Shown: piece by piece, positions 48,871 through 59,972 of the stretch
Layout: the number at the start of each line of letters is the position of its first letter
How positions within the stretch are numbered: the first letter of the stretch is position 1
Source of the DNA: Apodemus sylvaticus
Taxonomy: Eukaryota; Chordata; Mammalia; Rodentia; Muridae
Direction of reading: 5' to 3'
Assembly (NCBI RefSeq): GCF_947179515.1
Contig: NC_067472.1
Location: 105,279,506 to 105,343,505, forward strand
Length of the DNA stretch: 64,000 nt
Translations under genes and position numbers: made by a program
The notes under the pieces: model-generated
Told to the model about the DNA's origin: nothing
The model's input: only the letters and a program-made list of their open reading frames with translations
Databases searched by the model: none

Positions 48871-49464
48871 AAAAGGTTTAGAAAAGATTATCTAGCCAGC
48901 GTGAAGGAGAGGGAGAGAGAACGTAAATGGAATGGTCTTTCCTATAATTATAGTTAACTCATAGCTATGAAGTTATTTTTGCTACAGATTGATCTGCAGA
49001 ATCTATTTTTGATCATTCCATTTTGTTCTGTTCATGTGAATCATGGCCCCATTATGAATAATGTGATTTGTCAAGCCTGAGGAGTAGGGTGTTGCTTCCA
49101 GGGCTTGCCATTGCAGCAGGGAAAGAACTTGCTCCTCATTATATGAGGGCCAGAATGTGTAAAACCTGACACATTGCAGGAGCTCTGCAATCTCCCTGCA
49201 TCCCTTCCAGCAAATAAAATCTCCTCTAGGACATCCAGGAGGATGAGTCACTCCACCTGCTACTCAGAGATAATCGCTCTCAGAGTGGAAGAGAACAACT
49301 GCTTTCACTGCTGTTTATAGAAAGAACACAGCATCGTTGGACAGGAAAGTAAGCACAGCACTGCTGCACTGAAATACCAGCAGTTGAACTGCAGCCAGTA
49401 AAAAGCCTATATACATTTGAACAGCACAAAGTAACTAGGATATTATCTTACATAAAAACAAAAG

Positions 49465-49610
49465 GGTAGGCTAGGCATAGGTGGTGTAGGTCTTTACAGA
49501 TCTTCTTGAATTAAAGACCACCCTGGTTCCTATATAGTGAGCTTGGGGTCAGCCAGGGCTAGATAGTGAAACCCTATCTCAAAAATAAATAAATTAAATA
49601 AATAAATAAG
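49465..49610 (+). repeat. Old B1 SINE with AAAT tail
   Basis: TAGGCTAGGCATAGGTGGTG ... AGTGAAACCCTATCTCAAAA then AAAT/TAAA units. Confidence 0.75.
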
Positions 49611-50114
49611 ACCTCAAAATCCTTATAAAGATCATAGCTCAAAGCATCCAATGAGGTAATGAGCAAGAACATCTTGGAGAAAAATCTGAACAAAGTTGCA
49701 GCTCAAAGGTGATTAATTAAAATAATTTCCACCTCATTTCTTTTGTGAAAGTATTCCAAAAATGTGTTCGAATAATTCAGTTGCGCACTTCAGGCTCTGA
49801 CATCTCTACCCAAAAGCCACACTATTTTACATTGAGACACGAAGACTAAGCAGGAGTAACTGGCTAAAGTGAGTGTAGAAGTGCTTACTACAGGGGAAAA
49901 TAACAAGAAGCAGGCTGGTTGGCTAAGAGAGCCCCAGAAAGGACCAGTGTGAAACACCGGGGAACACCATAGACAGTTCCCACTTCGGGCTGAAATATGC
50001 AGTCAAAAGATATTTTCATGTCAGCCATCCTACTTTCTGTCTTCTTGGCTTCACTTGATATACTAGCTGCTATATCTGTTGTTCAGATCTGAGACCATCA
50101 AAGTCAGTGTGTAA

Positions 50115-50346
50115 GCTGAGTATGGTGGTGCATAATCTTAATCACAGCACCCAGGAAGCAGAGCAGGTGGGTGGTGTGTCTCTGTGAGTGTGAGGCCAAC
50201 CTGGTCTAAATAGCAAGTTCCAGGACAGCCAGACCTACATAGGGAGACTATTCTAAATAATACTAATACTAATACTAACACTAACACTAACACTAACACT
50301 AACACTAACACTAACACTAACACTAACACTAACACTAATACTAATA
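50115..50346 (+). repeat. B1 SINE ending in a (CTAACA)n hexamer microsatellite
   Basis: Old B1 at 50,115-50,257 (GAGTATGGTGGTGCATAATC). Its tail is not A-rich but passes into about 90 bases of ACTAAT then ACTAAC hexamers (50,258-50,346). Confidence 0.88.
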
Positions 50347-50549
50347 AGTGGAATTTGAAAAAGAAAAAATATAATTTCAATTTACATCCTGAAGTAATTT
50401 GTTTTGCACACAGCATTGTCCGACTCACCCACATGTCCTGGCTGTTTAATTGTCACTTTTGTTCTGTTAGAAGGCAGAGAGCTGCATGCAGGGCTTTTCC
50501 ATAAGCAAAATGATGCCTTCTTCTCTTCACATCTTCCATAGCCTTCTTG

Positions 50550-50605
<56 letters not shown>

Positions 50606-50745
50606 TTGAGAGAGGGTCTCATTGTACAGCCCTGGATGGCCCGGAATTTGCTATATAGACTAGGCTGACTCAAACTTACAGAGATACATCTGCCTCTGCC
50701 TCCTTGAGTGCTGGGATTAAAGACATGTATTACCATGCCTGACCT
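50550..50745 (-). repeat. (TTAG)n microsatellite joined to an antisense B1
   Basis: About 13 TTAG units at 50,550-50,603 run directly into the (reverse) tail of a B1 at 50,603-50,742 (TTGAGAGAGGGTCTCATTGT). The tetramer grew from the B1 A-tail. Confidence 0.9.
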
Positions 50746-51284
50746 CCACAAGCTTTTAATGAAAGAAAAAGAAAACAACACAGCTCCACCCTCTTCCACG
50801 CACACATATAATCCATTCATGAACCTCCTCAGGAGCCTTTCATCTGGAAGAAACCAAACATTTACCTCTTAAATGATGTAAACAGTAGGGTTGATCATAA
50901 GTCATAAGCTAGGACAACTCCAGGGTTGGTTAATGACCCCTTAGCCATGTTGACAAGAATCAAGATCTTTTGTCTTTCTGTCTTTCTACTTGCCTTCCTC
51001 AGAATTCTGACTCTGATGTTAGGTACTAGCAGATGACTGAAGGAACTCAAGTTGAGACATTTCAAACACTATAGCCCAGAGACTGATGGACTCCCTGTTA
51101 CATCTCATTGTCTTGATTAGGTCATGTATCCATCCTACAGATGTCACTGCAGGAGAAAGAGAGGCTGTTGCTACAAATTTGTAACTGACATGAGGAAGAA
51201 TAAAAAGAAAAGGCCCTTTGGCAGCCAAGCACCAATGTTCACTCTACTAAACATACCAGCTTGGCTTCCTATGCTGTCCCCTGA

Positions 51285-51470
51285 AATATTCGGTCATTCA
51301 CTTGTTCATTCTATGATCACTTTGATCACTGTCTACTAACACTCTAGTTTTCACTGGAGACATCGAAGAGAAAAAGATGTGGCCTTTGTTCTTGCAGGTA
51401 CACGAGTCTACTGTGACAGTCTACTGTGACAAATGTGAAGAAAAGCAACTAAATTTAAGAAAACTTAATG
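51285..51470. repeat. Old mammalian repeat with a short tandem duplication
   Basis: The order CATTCACTTGTTCATTCTAT ... GGCCTTTGTTCTTGCAGGTA resembles a widespread ancient repeat. AGTCTACTGTGAC is duplicated in tandem near 51,407-51,432. Confidence 0.4.
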
Positions 51471-51529
51471 AAATGAATAATAAAAGTAAAGCCATTTGAT
51501 AACTTTATTGCATCTTCTTGTTGTCTTTT

Positions 51530-51880
51530 CACCACTGTGTACACCAGACCAGCTGGCCCTCAGGTTTTTAGAGCTTTTCCTGTTTCTCGCTGTAGGAGCT
51601 CTGAGATTATAGACACACTCATTCTACTTTGTGTGGCCATGATTGGGATCTGAACCCATGTCCTCATGCTTTAGCTACTGGGTCATATCCCCAGCTTTGA
51701 CCATTTGAAATGCATCTTTTTGTTGTTGAGTTTGTGTATACACACACACCACATGTCTATAATCTCAATATTTTGGAGGTAGAGACAGGAAAATCAAAAG
51801 TTCATAGTCATTCCTGGCTATATTTTGAGGTTGAGTAAGCCTACATGTAACCCTGTCTCAGAAAAAAGTTAAAATAATAG
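51530..51880. repeat. B4-type SINE (-) and old B1-like element (+)
   Basis: 51,530-51,700 ends GGGTCATATCCCCAGCTT in reverse. 51,745-51,875 reads CACATGTCTATAATCTCAAT forward. Confidence 0.6.
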
Positions 51881-52271
51881 CTGTATAATCTATATTCTCA
51901 GATTTGCTTTGTCTTGTGATTGGTGCTTAATCAATAGTAATTTGCTATGCTTGTGCTCTTGTTTTGCTTCCTGTGAAGAATTTAATGGAATTTAATGATC
52001 TTCAACAAGTCTCAAAAAGATAATTAAAGGAACTCTTGGCCCTTTGCAGCTCATAAGTCAGTTTTGAGCAGGTATTATATAGTCTGGATTTTCTGGTAGC
52101 AGATTCTTAGTCCGTGGTTCAGCTGTATTTGATATCTTTCTTTCCTTCTTTGATATCTTATCTTCCTGTCTTCTGTCCTTCTGTGGCCCCCTGTCACTAT
52201 GTTTCTCTCCTGACTTTCCCCTTAATATCTTGGCATTTCTTCCCAATTACTTTTTCTCAGACTGTTCTTCT

Positions 52272-52492
52272 TAAAAATTATTTTTTTGTGTGTGTTTCTG
52301 AGTGTTTTGTCTATATGTGTATCTGTGTACCATGTACATACCTTGGGCCTAAAAAGGCCAGAAGCAGACTCAGATCTTCTGGGACTGGAGTTATAGACAT
52401 TGTGAGTCACTCTGTGGGTTCTGGGACTCGCACCCCAGTCCTCCAGAAGAGAAGCCAATGCTCTTAACTGCTGAGCCATCTCTCCAGCCCCT
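52272..52492 (-). repeat. B3 SINE, antisense, well kept
   Basis: GTGTGTTTCTGAGTGTTTTG ... GCTGAGCCATCTCTCCAGCC. Confidence 0.88.
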
Positions 52493-52689
52493 CTCTGACT
52501 GTACCTAAATGTGGGGTACCAGCCAGGCACAGTAGCATGCATCTATAGATATAAATTGGGAAGTTGAGGTTGAAGGCTCACTAGAATCCAGAAGTTGAAG
52601 GCAATGCAGGGGGGCAGGGCGCTACTCTATAGGAGTCTCTTCCGTCCTTCTCAGCCTTCCCTCTACCTGAGTGAGTGCCATCATCTTTA

Positions 52690-53420
52690 TTATCAGAACT
52701 ACCAATGCTCAACATTGCTTCTCATTAGGGAAATGCAAACTAAGATCATACAATGGCATTTCAGAATACTGGGGTGGCTTTAAAAGCTAACAATAAAACA
52801 TTTGCAAGGATGAGGAGCAAATGGAGCTGTTAAAAAATACCTGTACACAAATACTCATCACATTGTTCATAGAGTCAACAGACCGAAGCAGCCTAAGAGT
52901 CCATCAGCAAATGAATGGATATGCTGATATTGGTAACATGAGGATGCATGCTTGTGATCCAATAGGAACATCAGAGGTTCCCAGTCATCGTTGAACACCC
53001 AGCAAGTTCTAGGACAGCCTGAGCTTCGTGAGATCTGATCTTAAATTTAAAAAAAAAAAAAAAAAAACAAAGAGAAAGAAACAAATAGAAATATATTCAT
53101 AAAAGGTTATGTTGTTCAGCCATAAAATTGACTAAATTGTTGACATATTACTTAGATTAATCGTGAAAAAAATGGTACAAGGCAAATAAACCAGAGATGA
53201 GTCCTCTTATATAAATATCTATTTCAGGCAAATTCCTGGAGGCATAAATTGAAGATTACCAGGAGCTAGAAAAGGACTAGAGGAGAGCTAGCTTTTCGTG
53301 GTTATAAAGATTCTGTTTGCAGTGATGGAAAATATTTATATTGTGGCGATGATTGTATAACATTTGAGATATTATGCTTAAAATGCTTAAAATGGAATTT
53401 TACATGTATTTTACCTCCCA
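52690..53420 (+). mobile_element. Ancient LINE-1 3' end (L1M-type)
   Basis: Follows the order of old eutherian L1 3' ends: CATTAGGGAAATGCAAACTA, TTTGCAAGGATGAGGAGCAA, GTCCATCAGCAAATGAATGG, TTCAGCCATAAAATTGACTA, TTACCAGGAGCTAGAAAAGG, TTGTGGCGATGATTGTATAA. A B1-like insertion with an A-run splits it at about 52,940-53,095. Confidence 0.8.
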
Positions 53421-53439
53421 CCCCACCTGGTGCGTGCAT

Positions 53440-53462
53440 GCATGTGTGTGTGTGTGTGTGTG
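53440..53462. repeat. (GT)n microsatellite
   Basis: About 10 GT units after GCATGCATG. Confidence 0.85.
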
Positions 53463-53644
53463 TCCACTTTGGGTAGGGAGACGCTTACAACTGGAGAACC
53501 TACACAAATGGTTCACTTTTGTGCATCTCGCACTAATTGTTATTAATAAACTGGTAGACTCTCTGGGTTTGAACAATGAATTATTTTGATTGCCCCATCG
53601 CTAAGAGCTCTAATTTTAAGTAGGCACTAGGACCTGGAAGAGGC

Positions 53645-54230
53645 TTTGGGATGACATCATCTCTAGAAAACCAAAGCCTCTGGCCTCCAGGGGCGGTACC
53701 AGAGACATGGGCACTTGATACAAACATTAGTTCTCAATTAACCATGATTTGGTGGCAAATCACCTCTTTCCTTGGGTCCAGAGAGCTGTGGCCAAGAAGA
53801 AGCAGGGGCAGAGTTCGCGGCAGTTAGAGAAAACTGCCCCACCCACTCAGCAGGCCACACTCAGCATGGCCACCTCAAATCCCGGGCAAGGCGGCACGCC
53901 CCTCCCTTCCCTAGAGGGGCGGGACCTCAGAGACAGAAAGAATTCCTGTGAACCAAGGGGCAAGGGGGGCTGGGGGTGGAGCCATCCTTGATGTAAGCGT
54001 CTGGGCGGAGGGGCGGGCTTGTCCTGCGGAGCCTTGGAGGGCTGCAGCTGCCACGTTAGTCAGCCTCGAAAGCTGGATTTTGCCCAGTGTTGTGCCAGCG
54101 TCAGCGCTTCCGGGTTGAACTCTAGCTGAGCAGATCAGTCTCCTCTCTGACTAGGGACTGTTCCTCCCCCTCAAACTCAGACTAGTAAAAGCCCTTAAAG
54201 TCATCTCCATTAAGATGACTCATCTCCGCC
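53645..54230. promoter_or_regulatory. Orphan GC-rich regulatory block between Rab6a and Mrpl48
   Basis: Repeat-free, locally GC-rich sequence with a CRE-like TGACATCA (53,652-53,659), GGGGCGGG GC boxes at 53,916-53,923 and 54,010-54,017, an ETS-type CTTCCGG (54,107-54,113) and a perfect AP-1 site TGACTCA (54,216-54,222). No coding exon is recognised. It could be an enhancer, or the promoter of an unrecognised non-coding transcript or of an alternative Mrpl48 first exon. Confidence 0.5.
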
Positions 54231-54279
54231 TTGCAACTCCCAGATGCCCAGATGAATTGGCAACACCAGGTGTAGCTTG

Positions 54280-54313
54280 ATCAGAAATATAAATATATAT
54301 ATATATTTCTGAT
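54280..54313. repeat. 34-bp AT-rich inverted repeat
   Basis: ATCAGAAATAT (54,280-54,290) and its exact reverse complement ATATTTCTGAT (54,303-54,313) flank a short AT core. Confidence 0.85.
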
Positions 54314-54314
54314 T

Positions 54315-55140
54315 ATGAACGTACGGGCATATTCTAGAAATCTGGAGAATTAGGAAAAAGATGGGAAAAATAATGTATTATTCCACCAATTGGAAACAAT
54401 AGTAACTTTTGTCACCCTTTATTTAATTTTTTTCCTGTTTAAAACAATGGAATCAATTGATTTTTGGTGTTGGTTGCATACTGCTTGTCATTTTAATTGA
54501 ATGCATAGGATGACCTATTCCCTGGGTGACTGTCATAATTCTTATGATTCCTAATTAAGTATTAAAGGAGTGAGCTCGTCAGGTAGCAACCGGCTGGCTT
54601 TTCATAGCTTCACTACCGATTTGTAAAGTTGTTCTACAAGAATTACAAGATTTGAGATCCTTTAAGGCATTATAATTTCAGCAGTTCTAGACTAAAAAAA
54701 AATCTTGAGAAACTGAATCGTCATGTTTTTGGGGGTGGTAATGACCTTTGAAGAAAGAATTTTCACCAAGTTAGGACTATCTAACAAGCAAAGCCTTTTC
54801 AAAACAGCCCTTTCACAAAGAGGGTCACCCCTCCCAGCTGCACCCAGTAACAGGAAGGAAAGAAGTAACACTTTTGAACTCTGATCTTCCTAAGTGTCTG
54901 TACGTGGTTTGACTTACATTACACTCTCTAATTAGGCAGAGATCAGCTCAGGAGACAGTTCCGTCCTCGTTGGTGTAGGGAACAGACCCAGGGTGTTGTG
55001 CATACAATGCACGCTGGTTCTCAGTACACGCTCTGCTCTTGAGCCACCTCACAACCACTTTTTTCCTTGGTAAGGTCTTTCTGGGGTTTCACGCTCATGT
55101 CACACTTTTGGACTTGGGATATCTCTGCTTCCTTTTTGTT
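54315..55140. other. Intergenic, no gene recognised
   Basis: Unique-looking A/T-rich sequence. No SINE is clear. Confidence 0.4.
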
Positions 55141-55149
55141 TACAAACAA

Positions 55150-55277
55150 TATTTTCTTTGGCATAGAATTCACTATGTAGATCAGGCTTGCCCTGATCTA
55201 CAAATTCGCAGTGATCCACCTGCCTCTGCCTTCCAAATACTGGGATTTAAAGGTGTGAGCCACCTCACCCAGCAAGA
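55150..55277 (-). repeat. B1 SINE, antisense, old
   Basis: TTCACTATGTAGATCAGGCT ... GATTTAAAGGTGTGAGCCAC. Confidence 0.78.
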
Positions 55278-55279
55278 AA

Positions 55280-56050
55280 TATTGCCTTATGTTGTAATGT
55301 GTAAGGTACAAACCAGTGGTTTGGCACAGGCCGGCCTGAACTGTGTGGGAAGAAGGTAGATGGGGGTGACCTCCACGATGCCCTGTATTCAGTAACCTCT
55401 GCTGTGGCCTCACATTGGCAGTTGAGGTATCTAAGATCATTCACGGCAGTGCACACAGAGCTTCCTTGCTGGTGGTCCTCTGCATGCTCGTTCTGCTTTC
55501 TGTGATCCCACACTCACTGAGCTTCCCTCTTGCCGCCTCTTTCATCATTTACCAGGGTGGAGTAATCACGGCTCACACAGCCGTGCCCTGCACAAACAGA
55601 AAACCGCTGGTAAAGGAGGGGCTGGCAGGTAATGCTGTCTCTTTGGTTTTTTTCTAGGTAGCCAGCCTCTTCCATCTCTGAGCTATATATATGCATTTTC
55701 TTTTTAAGTATGACTTCCTTTGTGCCAAAATACAGAAGCAGAAAAGACTTACTAAAGTTAATCTAGTTTGTAATCTGAGGTAACTTACTTTATATATTTT
55801 CACTAAAGTCATACATTAGAGCTTTGGGACACCAGTGCAGACTTTTTATTATTATTATAGGTGGCCATAGAGTTACTGCTTTAAGGAAGTTTGACTTGAG
55901 ATGAAACATCACCCTTTAAAGGGCCTGCCTTTGTTCTTTTGTTCCCTAAGGCTTTCTCTGATGTGGTTGTGCCGGGGACTAGAGCAAGTTTATTTTAAAA
56001 GAGTCTTTTAAAAGAAGCTAGCTTGTAAAAATAAATCCAGAAAGGCCACT
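55280..56050. other. Intergenic, no feature recognised
   Basis: No repeat or coding match is seen. Confidence 0.35.
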
Positions 56051-56055
56051 TTTTG

Positions 56056-56134
56056 TGTATGCTGGGAATTGAATCTAGGCCCTTGTATACACTGGGCATA
56101 TGTTGTATCACTGAGCTATATCTGCAGTCTCCTC
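56056..56134 (-). repeat. ID/B4-like fragment, antisense
   Basis: GTATGCTGGGAATTGAATCT and GTATCACTGAGCTATATCTG. Confidence 0.7.
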
Positions 56135-56239
56135 TACATTTTTCTTGTGTGTGTTTGTATATGATTGAAGATCCTGGGAAAATCTAAAACCTATAATTAT
56201 ATATAAGAACTTTAAAATATTCACATACGTAGAATTGTA

Positions 56240-56640
56240 TTCAACATTTGTTGAAACCTTATTATGCTCTGTGGTCTGTGGCCACTGCTAAAGACACTGG
56301 GAAAAATGAGGAATATTTTTCCTCTAAAAGCACTCCCTATTCAATGGAGAAGATATACAGATGAGCAATATGCTGTTACAGTACACTGTGTTAGGGACAT
56401 GGGAAAAGGACTAGAAAGTAGAAAAGGCATCACACCCGTCCTGGGAAATGGCTGTAAGACAACAGCTCGCAAAGACATCATTTGACCTGTGTCTTGAAAG
56501 AGGAGTGGGGATTGTTCAGATAGATGAGGGAGGAAATGTCTTCCTAGCAGAGGAGATTGTAGGTGAAAAGGCAGGAATTAGTGAGAGCATGTATAATGCT
56601 GGGAGATCTCTATGACTCTATGTTGGCCTAGGACTAGCAC
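56240..56640 (+). repeat. Old mammalian interspersed repeat (family not named)
   Basis: The order of phrases (AACATTTGTTGAAACCTTAT, CACTGGGAAAAATGAGGAAT, GACCTGTGTCTTGAAAGAGG, GTAGGTGAAAAGGCAGGAAT) matches a widespread ancient mammalian repeat. The 59.55-59.75 kb and 39.35-39.54 kb pieces look related. Confidence 0.5.
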
Positions 56641-56796
56641 GTGTGTTGAAAAGTGTGGGGAATGAAGCTGGGTACAGGTTCATGGAAAATGGCCTATGTT
56701 CTTGGCTTGGATTCCATAAGAAAGCTTTAATTTGTATTTATGTGTTTATTTACTTAAAATTTCTGTGTACATGCGTGGTTGGGCACGAGTGTGCTT

Positions 56797-57088
56797 GTAT
56801 GTGTGTGTGTGTGTGTGGTCAGAACTTTTTGGATTTTCAGATTCTGGCTCTCCCTCCTTCCACCACACACGGGTTCCGAGGCTCATACTCAAGTTGTGAG
56901 GTTTGGCATTAAGTACCTTCACCCACTGAAATCTTTCACGGCCTTTCATTCATTTGTTTTTGAGACAAGGTCTCATATATCTCAAGCCGGCCTGGCACTT
57001 GCTATGTGTCTGATAGTGGCTGTGAATCTCTGATTCTCCTGCCTCTGCTTCCTGAGTATTGGGATTATAAATATGCATGCCAAGTTCA
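56797..57088 (-). repeat. (TG)n and B1-type SINE, antisense
   Basis: TG units near 56,797-56,817. An old B1-like element at 56,955-57,088 (TTGAGACAAGGTCTCATATA). Confidence 0.7.
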
Positions 57089-57182
57089 AGAAAGGATCGT
57101 TATATATTTATGACCAGAAATTTCCTAAATATTCATCTTTTTTGTGTATTGAATTGCTTTGTGTCTGGCTTCTAAATTTTCA

Positions 57183-57405
57183 GGTTTGGGTTAGGGATGT
57201 GATTCTGTTGGCAGAGTGCTTACCTAACTTGGACAAAGTCCTGGGCTCTGTCCTAGTGATGTATTCCTGTAATCCCAAGACTCTGGAAGAGCTCGTGGAA
57301 GTCTTCCAAAATTCTACAACTCTCTTTAAAACACATAGGGGGAAGGGAAGGGGGAAGGGGAGACAGAAAAGGAGAGAGAGACAGAGAGGAAAGATAAATG
57401 ACAAA
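57183..57405 (+). repeat. ID/B4-like SINE with purine-rich tail
   Basis: TTAGGGATGTGATTCTGTTG, TGCTTACCTAACTTGGACAA and TCCTGTAATCCCAAGACTCT, then GGGAA/AGAG-rich sequence. Confidence 0.65.
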
Positions 57406-57579
57406 GGCAAGATTAAGCTTGAATCTCTATTCTACACAGAGATGTAAACAAGAAATACATTATAGAAGTATATTATATGGAGAAGAAAGAGAGAAAAGAG
57501 GGAACTAAAGCTTATCTCCACCTCCATATAAAGTTCAGGGCGAGCCTGGAATGCATAACACCTTGTCTCAAACCAAACA

Positions 57580-58620
57580 AAATGCAGCAAGAATCCCAGA
57601 ATCTAAGCAGTCCACCAGACACATTGCCACAAACCAATCCTGGACTAAATGCAGAAGATGTGAAGATTAAGGTGCAACCTGGTCTTGGGAGCTTGTGGGC
57701 TATAAAATATCATAGGGACTTAGACCCTGACTGATTGCTGCTTTATTTCACCATCTAGCAAAGGATTTATAAATCTAAATTCTAACCTCAGTTTTCAAAG
57801 CAGATTTTCTCTATGTGAGCCACTCTGACATTCTGTTGCCTATTAATAACTAAGAAAAGCTACTTTGTATTGAGTGATGCAATCGCATTAAGTTCAGTGC
57901 ATCATTTAGCCATGAACTTGTCTCTTTAAATAATCTGCATTGGTTGTGGTTTTCCAGAGATACAAAGCTAAAGAGGATATGTATGTACAGACATAAGTAT
58001 GTTTATACTTATACTTACTGAGATTTTATTGTAAGGAATTAACTCATATTATTATGGAAATTGAGAAGTACTAAGATTTGCCGGGTGAATTGGCAAGCTG
58101 GAAACACAGTAGAGTGTGAAGGCCTGAGAGTTATAATATTGATGAATGTAGCTATACTCTGAAGGCTGGCAAGCTCCAGAACTAAAAAGGTTTTACGTTT
58201 CAGCCTAACTTGGATGACGGGAAGCAAATGATATCCCATGTCAAAGGAAATCAAGTAGGAAAATTCTCTTATTCCAGCATTTGGGTTCTATTTAGGCCTT
58301 CTACTGTTTAGGTGAGGTCCACTCCCATTAGGGAGGGTAGTTTAACATTTAAATGTTTTTCTCATCCCAACATATCATAAAAGGAACATCGGTCTAATGT
58401 TTCACCAAGTATCTGGTTGCCACATTGCTCAGTAAAGGAGGCACGCAAAATTGACCATAATAGCCTCCGTGTCTCCTGCCCCACACAGGAGAAATAGATT
58501 ATCTACAGCATTGTTGGTGGGCCTTTGGAATTTCATTCTAGGAAGACAGATAAGACATCAGGATCTTCGAAGAAATGCTGACAAACAAACCACACCATCA
58601 CTGAAGCCTAACTCATTTAC
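57580..58620. other. Intergenic, no feature recognised
   Basis: About 1 kb with no clear repeat or coding sequence. Confidence 0.35.
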
Positions 58621-58624
58621 CATT

Positions 58625-58987
58625 TAAAGGAGATTTTATTTTTATTTATGTGCATGTGTATCTGTGTCTGTAAATGCAGGTATCTGAGGAGGTAGGCGAG
58701 TATTGAATACCCAGAGGTGGAGTTACAGGAGGTTATGAGTCTTCTGATCTAGGGGTAGAGAATCTAACTCAGCTCTTCTGCAAGATCCACAAGAGTTAAC
58801 TGCTGAGACATCTCTCCAGCCCTTTATTTTTGTTTTTGTTTGTTTTGTTTTCAAGACACTGTTTCCCTGTGTAGCCCTGGCTGTCCTGCATCTTGTTTTG
58901 TAGACCAGGCTGGCCTCAAACTCAGAGATCCACCCTGCCTCTGCCTCCCAGTGGCATGCTCCACTGCTGCCCACCTCTCCAGCCCTT
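58625..58987 (-). repeat. B3 then B1 SINE, antisense
   Basis: B3 at 58,625-58,822 (GCTGAGACATCTCTCCAGCC). B1 at 58,828-58,985 (GTGTAGCCCTGGCTGTCCTG). Confidence 0.85.
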
Positions 58988-59174
58988 ATTTACTAGTTTT
59001 TACACCTTTTCTTTGTTGTTGAGAAGCAGCAACAGTAGCAAAATAAATAAAATAATAATTACATATTCGTCATTTCACCCAGTGCTGGCTTTATTATGTA
59101 CTCGTGGTCTCCCTCTGTACACAGAGTTTACATGCCTATCTTGGTGACATGAATTTTTTTATTGCTCTATAATA

Positions 59175-59375
59175 ATTTAAATGTGCCATTTAAGGGCAGG
59201 AACCACGAACTATTCATTTTTGTGTTCCCAGGATTCTATCAAAGCACCGGGAAAAGCTATTACTAATTAAATGTTGGTAGCTGGGTGTAGTGGCCTAAGC
59301 TTGTTATCTAAGCACCTTGGAGGCAAATACAAATTCAAAGCCAGCCTGGTCTACCCTGAGAAACCTTTGTCTGTA
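59175..59375 (+). repeat. Old mammalian repeat end and short B1
   Basis: 59,175-59,272: AAGGGCAGGAACCACGAACT, TGTGTTCCCAGGATTCTATC. B1-like at 59,280-59,375 (AGCTGGGTGTAGTGGCCTAA). Confidence 0.6.
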
Positions 59376-59554
59376 AAATCGAGCAGTTTCTCTCCCGAAG
59401 ACCTGTAAGGAATAAAGTGAGCTGCTGAACACAAGTATCGCACACCATGGCCACTCAATAAAAGATAATTATTCTTAATTACTATGAGAATATGGAATAC
59501 TAGGAAGGTTCACCTGTGGTCAGTCACCTCCAAAGTCGAGGTTACAAGTCAAGA

Positions 59555-59750
59555 TTTGCATACTAGACGCTAGAATAAATGAATCAGACAGGATCTGTAT
59601 CCTAAAGGAATTCAATCAAATATAGAGAAGAGACATAAATAATACATAGTCTCATAGGTGAGATACTAAAATTATGTGAAGACCACTCAGTAACAAAGAC
59701 AGCAACTAATACTGCCCAGAGAAATCACAGGGAAGGTGACAGGAGCAGGA
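59555..59750 (+). repeat. Old mammalian interspersed repeat, piece
   Basis: ACTAGACGCTAGAATAAATG, ATCTGTATCCTAAAGGAATT and GACATAAATAATACATAGTC. Same family as the 56.2 kb element, by eye. Confidence 0.45.
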
Positions 59751-59779
59751 ATGACGGTGGAATCTGGGGAGAGTTCTAG

Positions 59780-59951
59780 TCTTTGGGTTTTAAAAACTTC
59801 CGGAACCAAGATGCTGCGGGAGTAGAAAGTGTCTCGGTCAGATTTGGTGGACGGACGAGATGGAGACTTTTCCGGCCGTGTTTTCAGAAGCCCTGGGGTC
59901 GTGATTGCTAGGGCGGATCTTCGGTTTGCTCAGTAGCCGCAGCGGTCGAGA
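59780..59951 (+). promoter_or_regulatory. Mrpl48: Mrpl48 promoter and 5' UTR
   Basis: Start of a CpG-rich block. A perfect ETS/GABP site ACTTCCGG lies at 59,796-59,803 and a second TTCCGG at 59,870-59,875. Such NRF-2/GABP sites are typical of nuclear genes for mitochondrial proteins. No TATA box. The transcription start is probably between the two sites and the ATG at 59,952. Confidence 0.8.
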
Positions 59952-59972
59952 ATGAGCGGAACCCTGGGAAAG
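59952..59972 (+). CDS. Mrpl48: Mrpl48 exon 1 coding part (MSGTLGK)
   Basis: ATG AGC GGA ACC CTG GGA AAG followed by the donor GTAACG. Known: human MRPL48, a protein of the large subunit of the mitochondrial ribosome, begins MSGTLEK and the next codon starts with G. The exon position, gene order (next to RAB6A, divergent) and GABP-type promoter agree. Only seven codons lie in this exon, the first part of the mitochondrial targeting region. The rest of the gene is off the right edge; I found no second coding exon up to 64,000. Confidence 0.88.

Noticed and set aside
50258..50346. Interstitial telomere repeat
   Set aside because: The unit is CTAACA, not CCCTAA, and the tract grows out of a B1 tail, so a simple microsatellite is the better explanation.
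50138..50434. Open frame with a long Leu-Val repeat
   Set aside because: It is only the translation of the (CTAACA)n microsatellite and an antisense B1.
53749..53991. 80-residue open frame in the orphan GC-rich block
   Set aside because: Low-complexity composition, no recognised homology, and no splice context. The block is better explained as regulatory.
55415..55657. 80-residue open frame with a hydrophobic stretch resembling a membrane protein
   Set aside because: It starts at TTG, with no promoter, splice or homology support.
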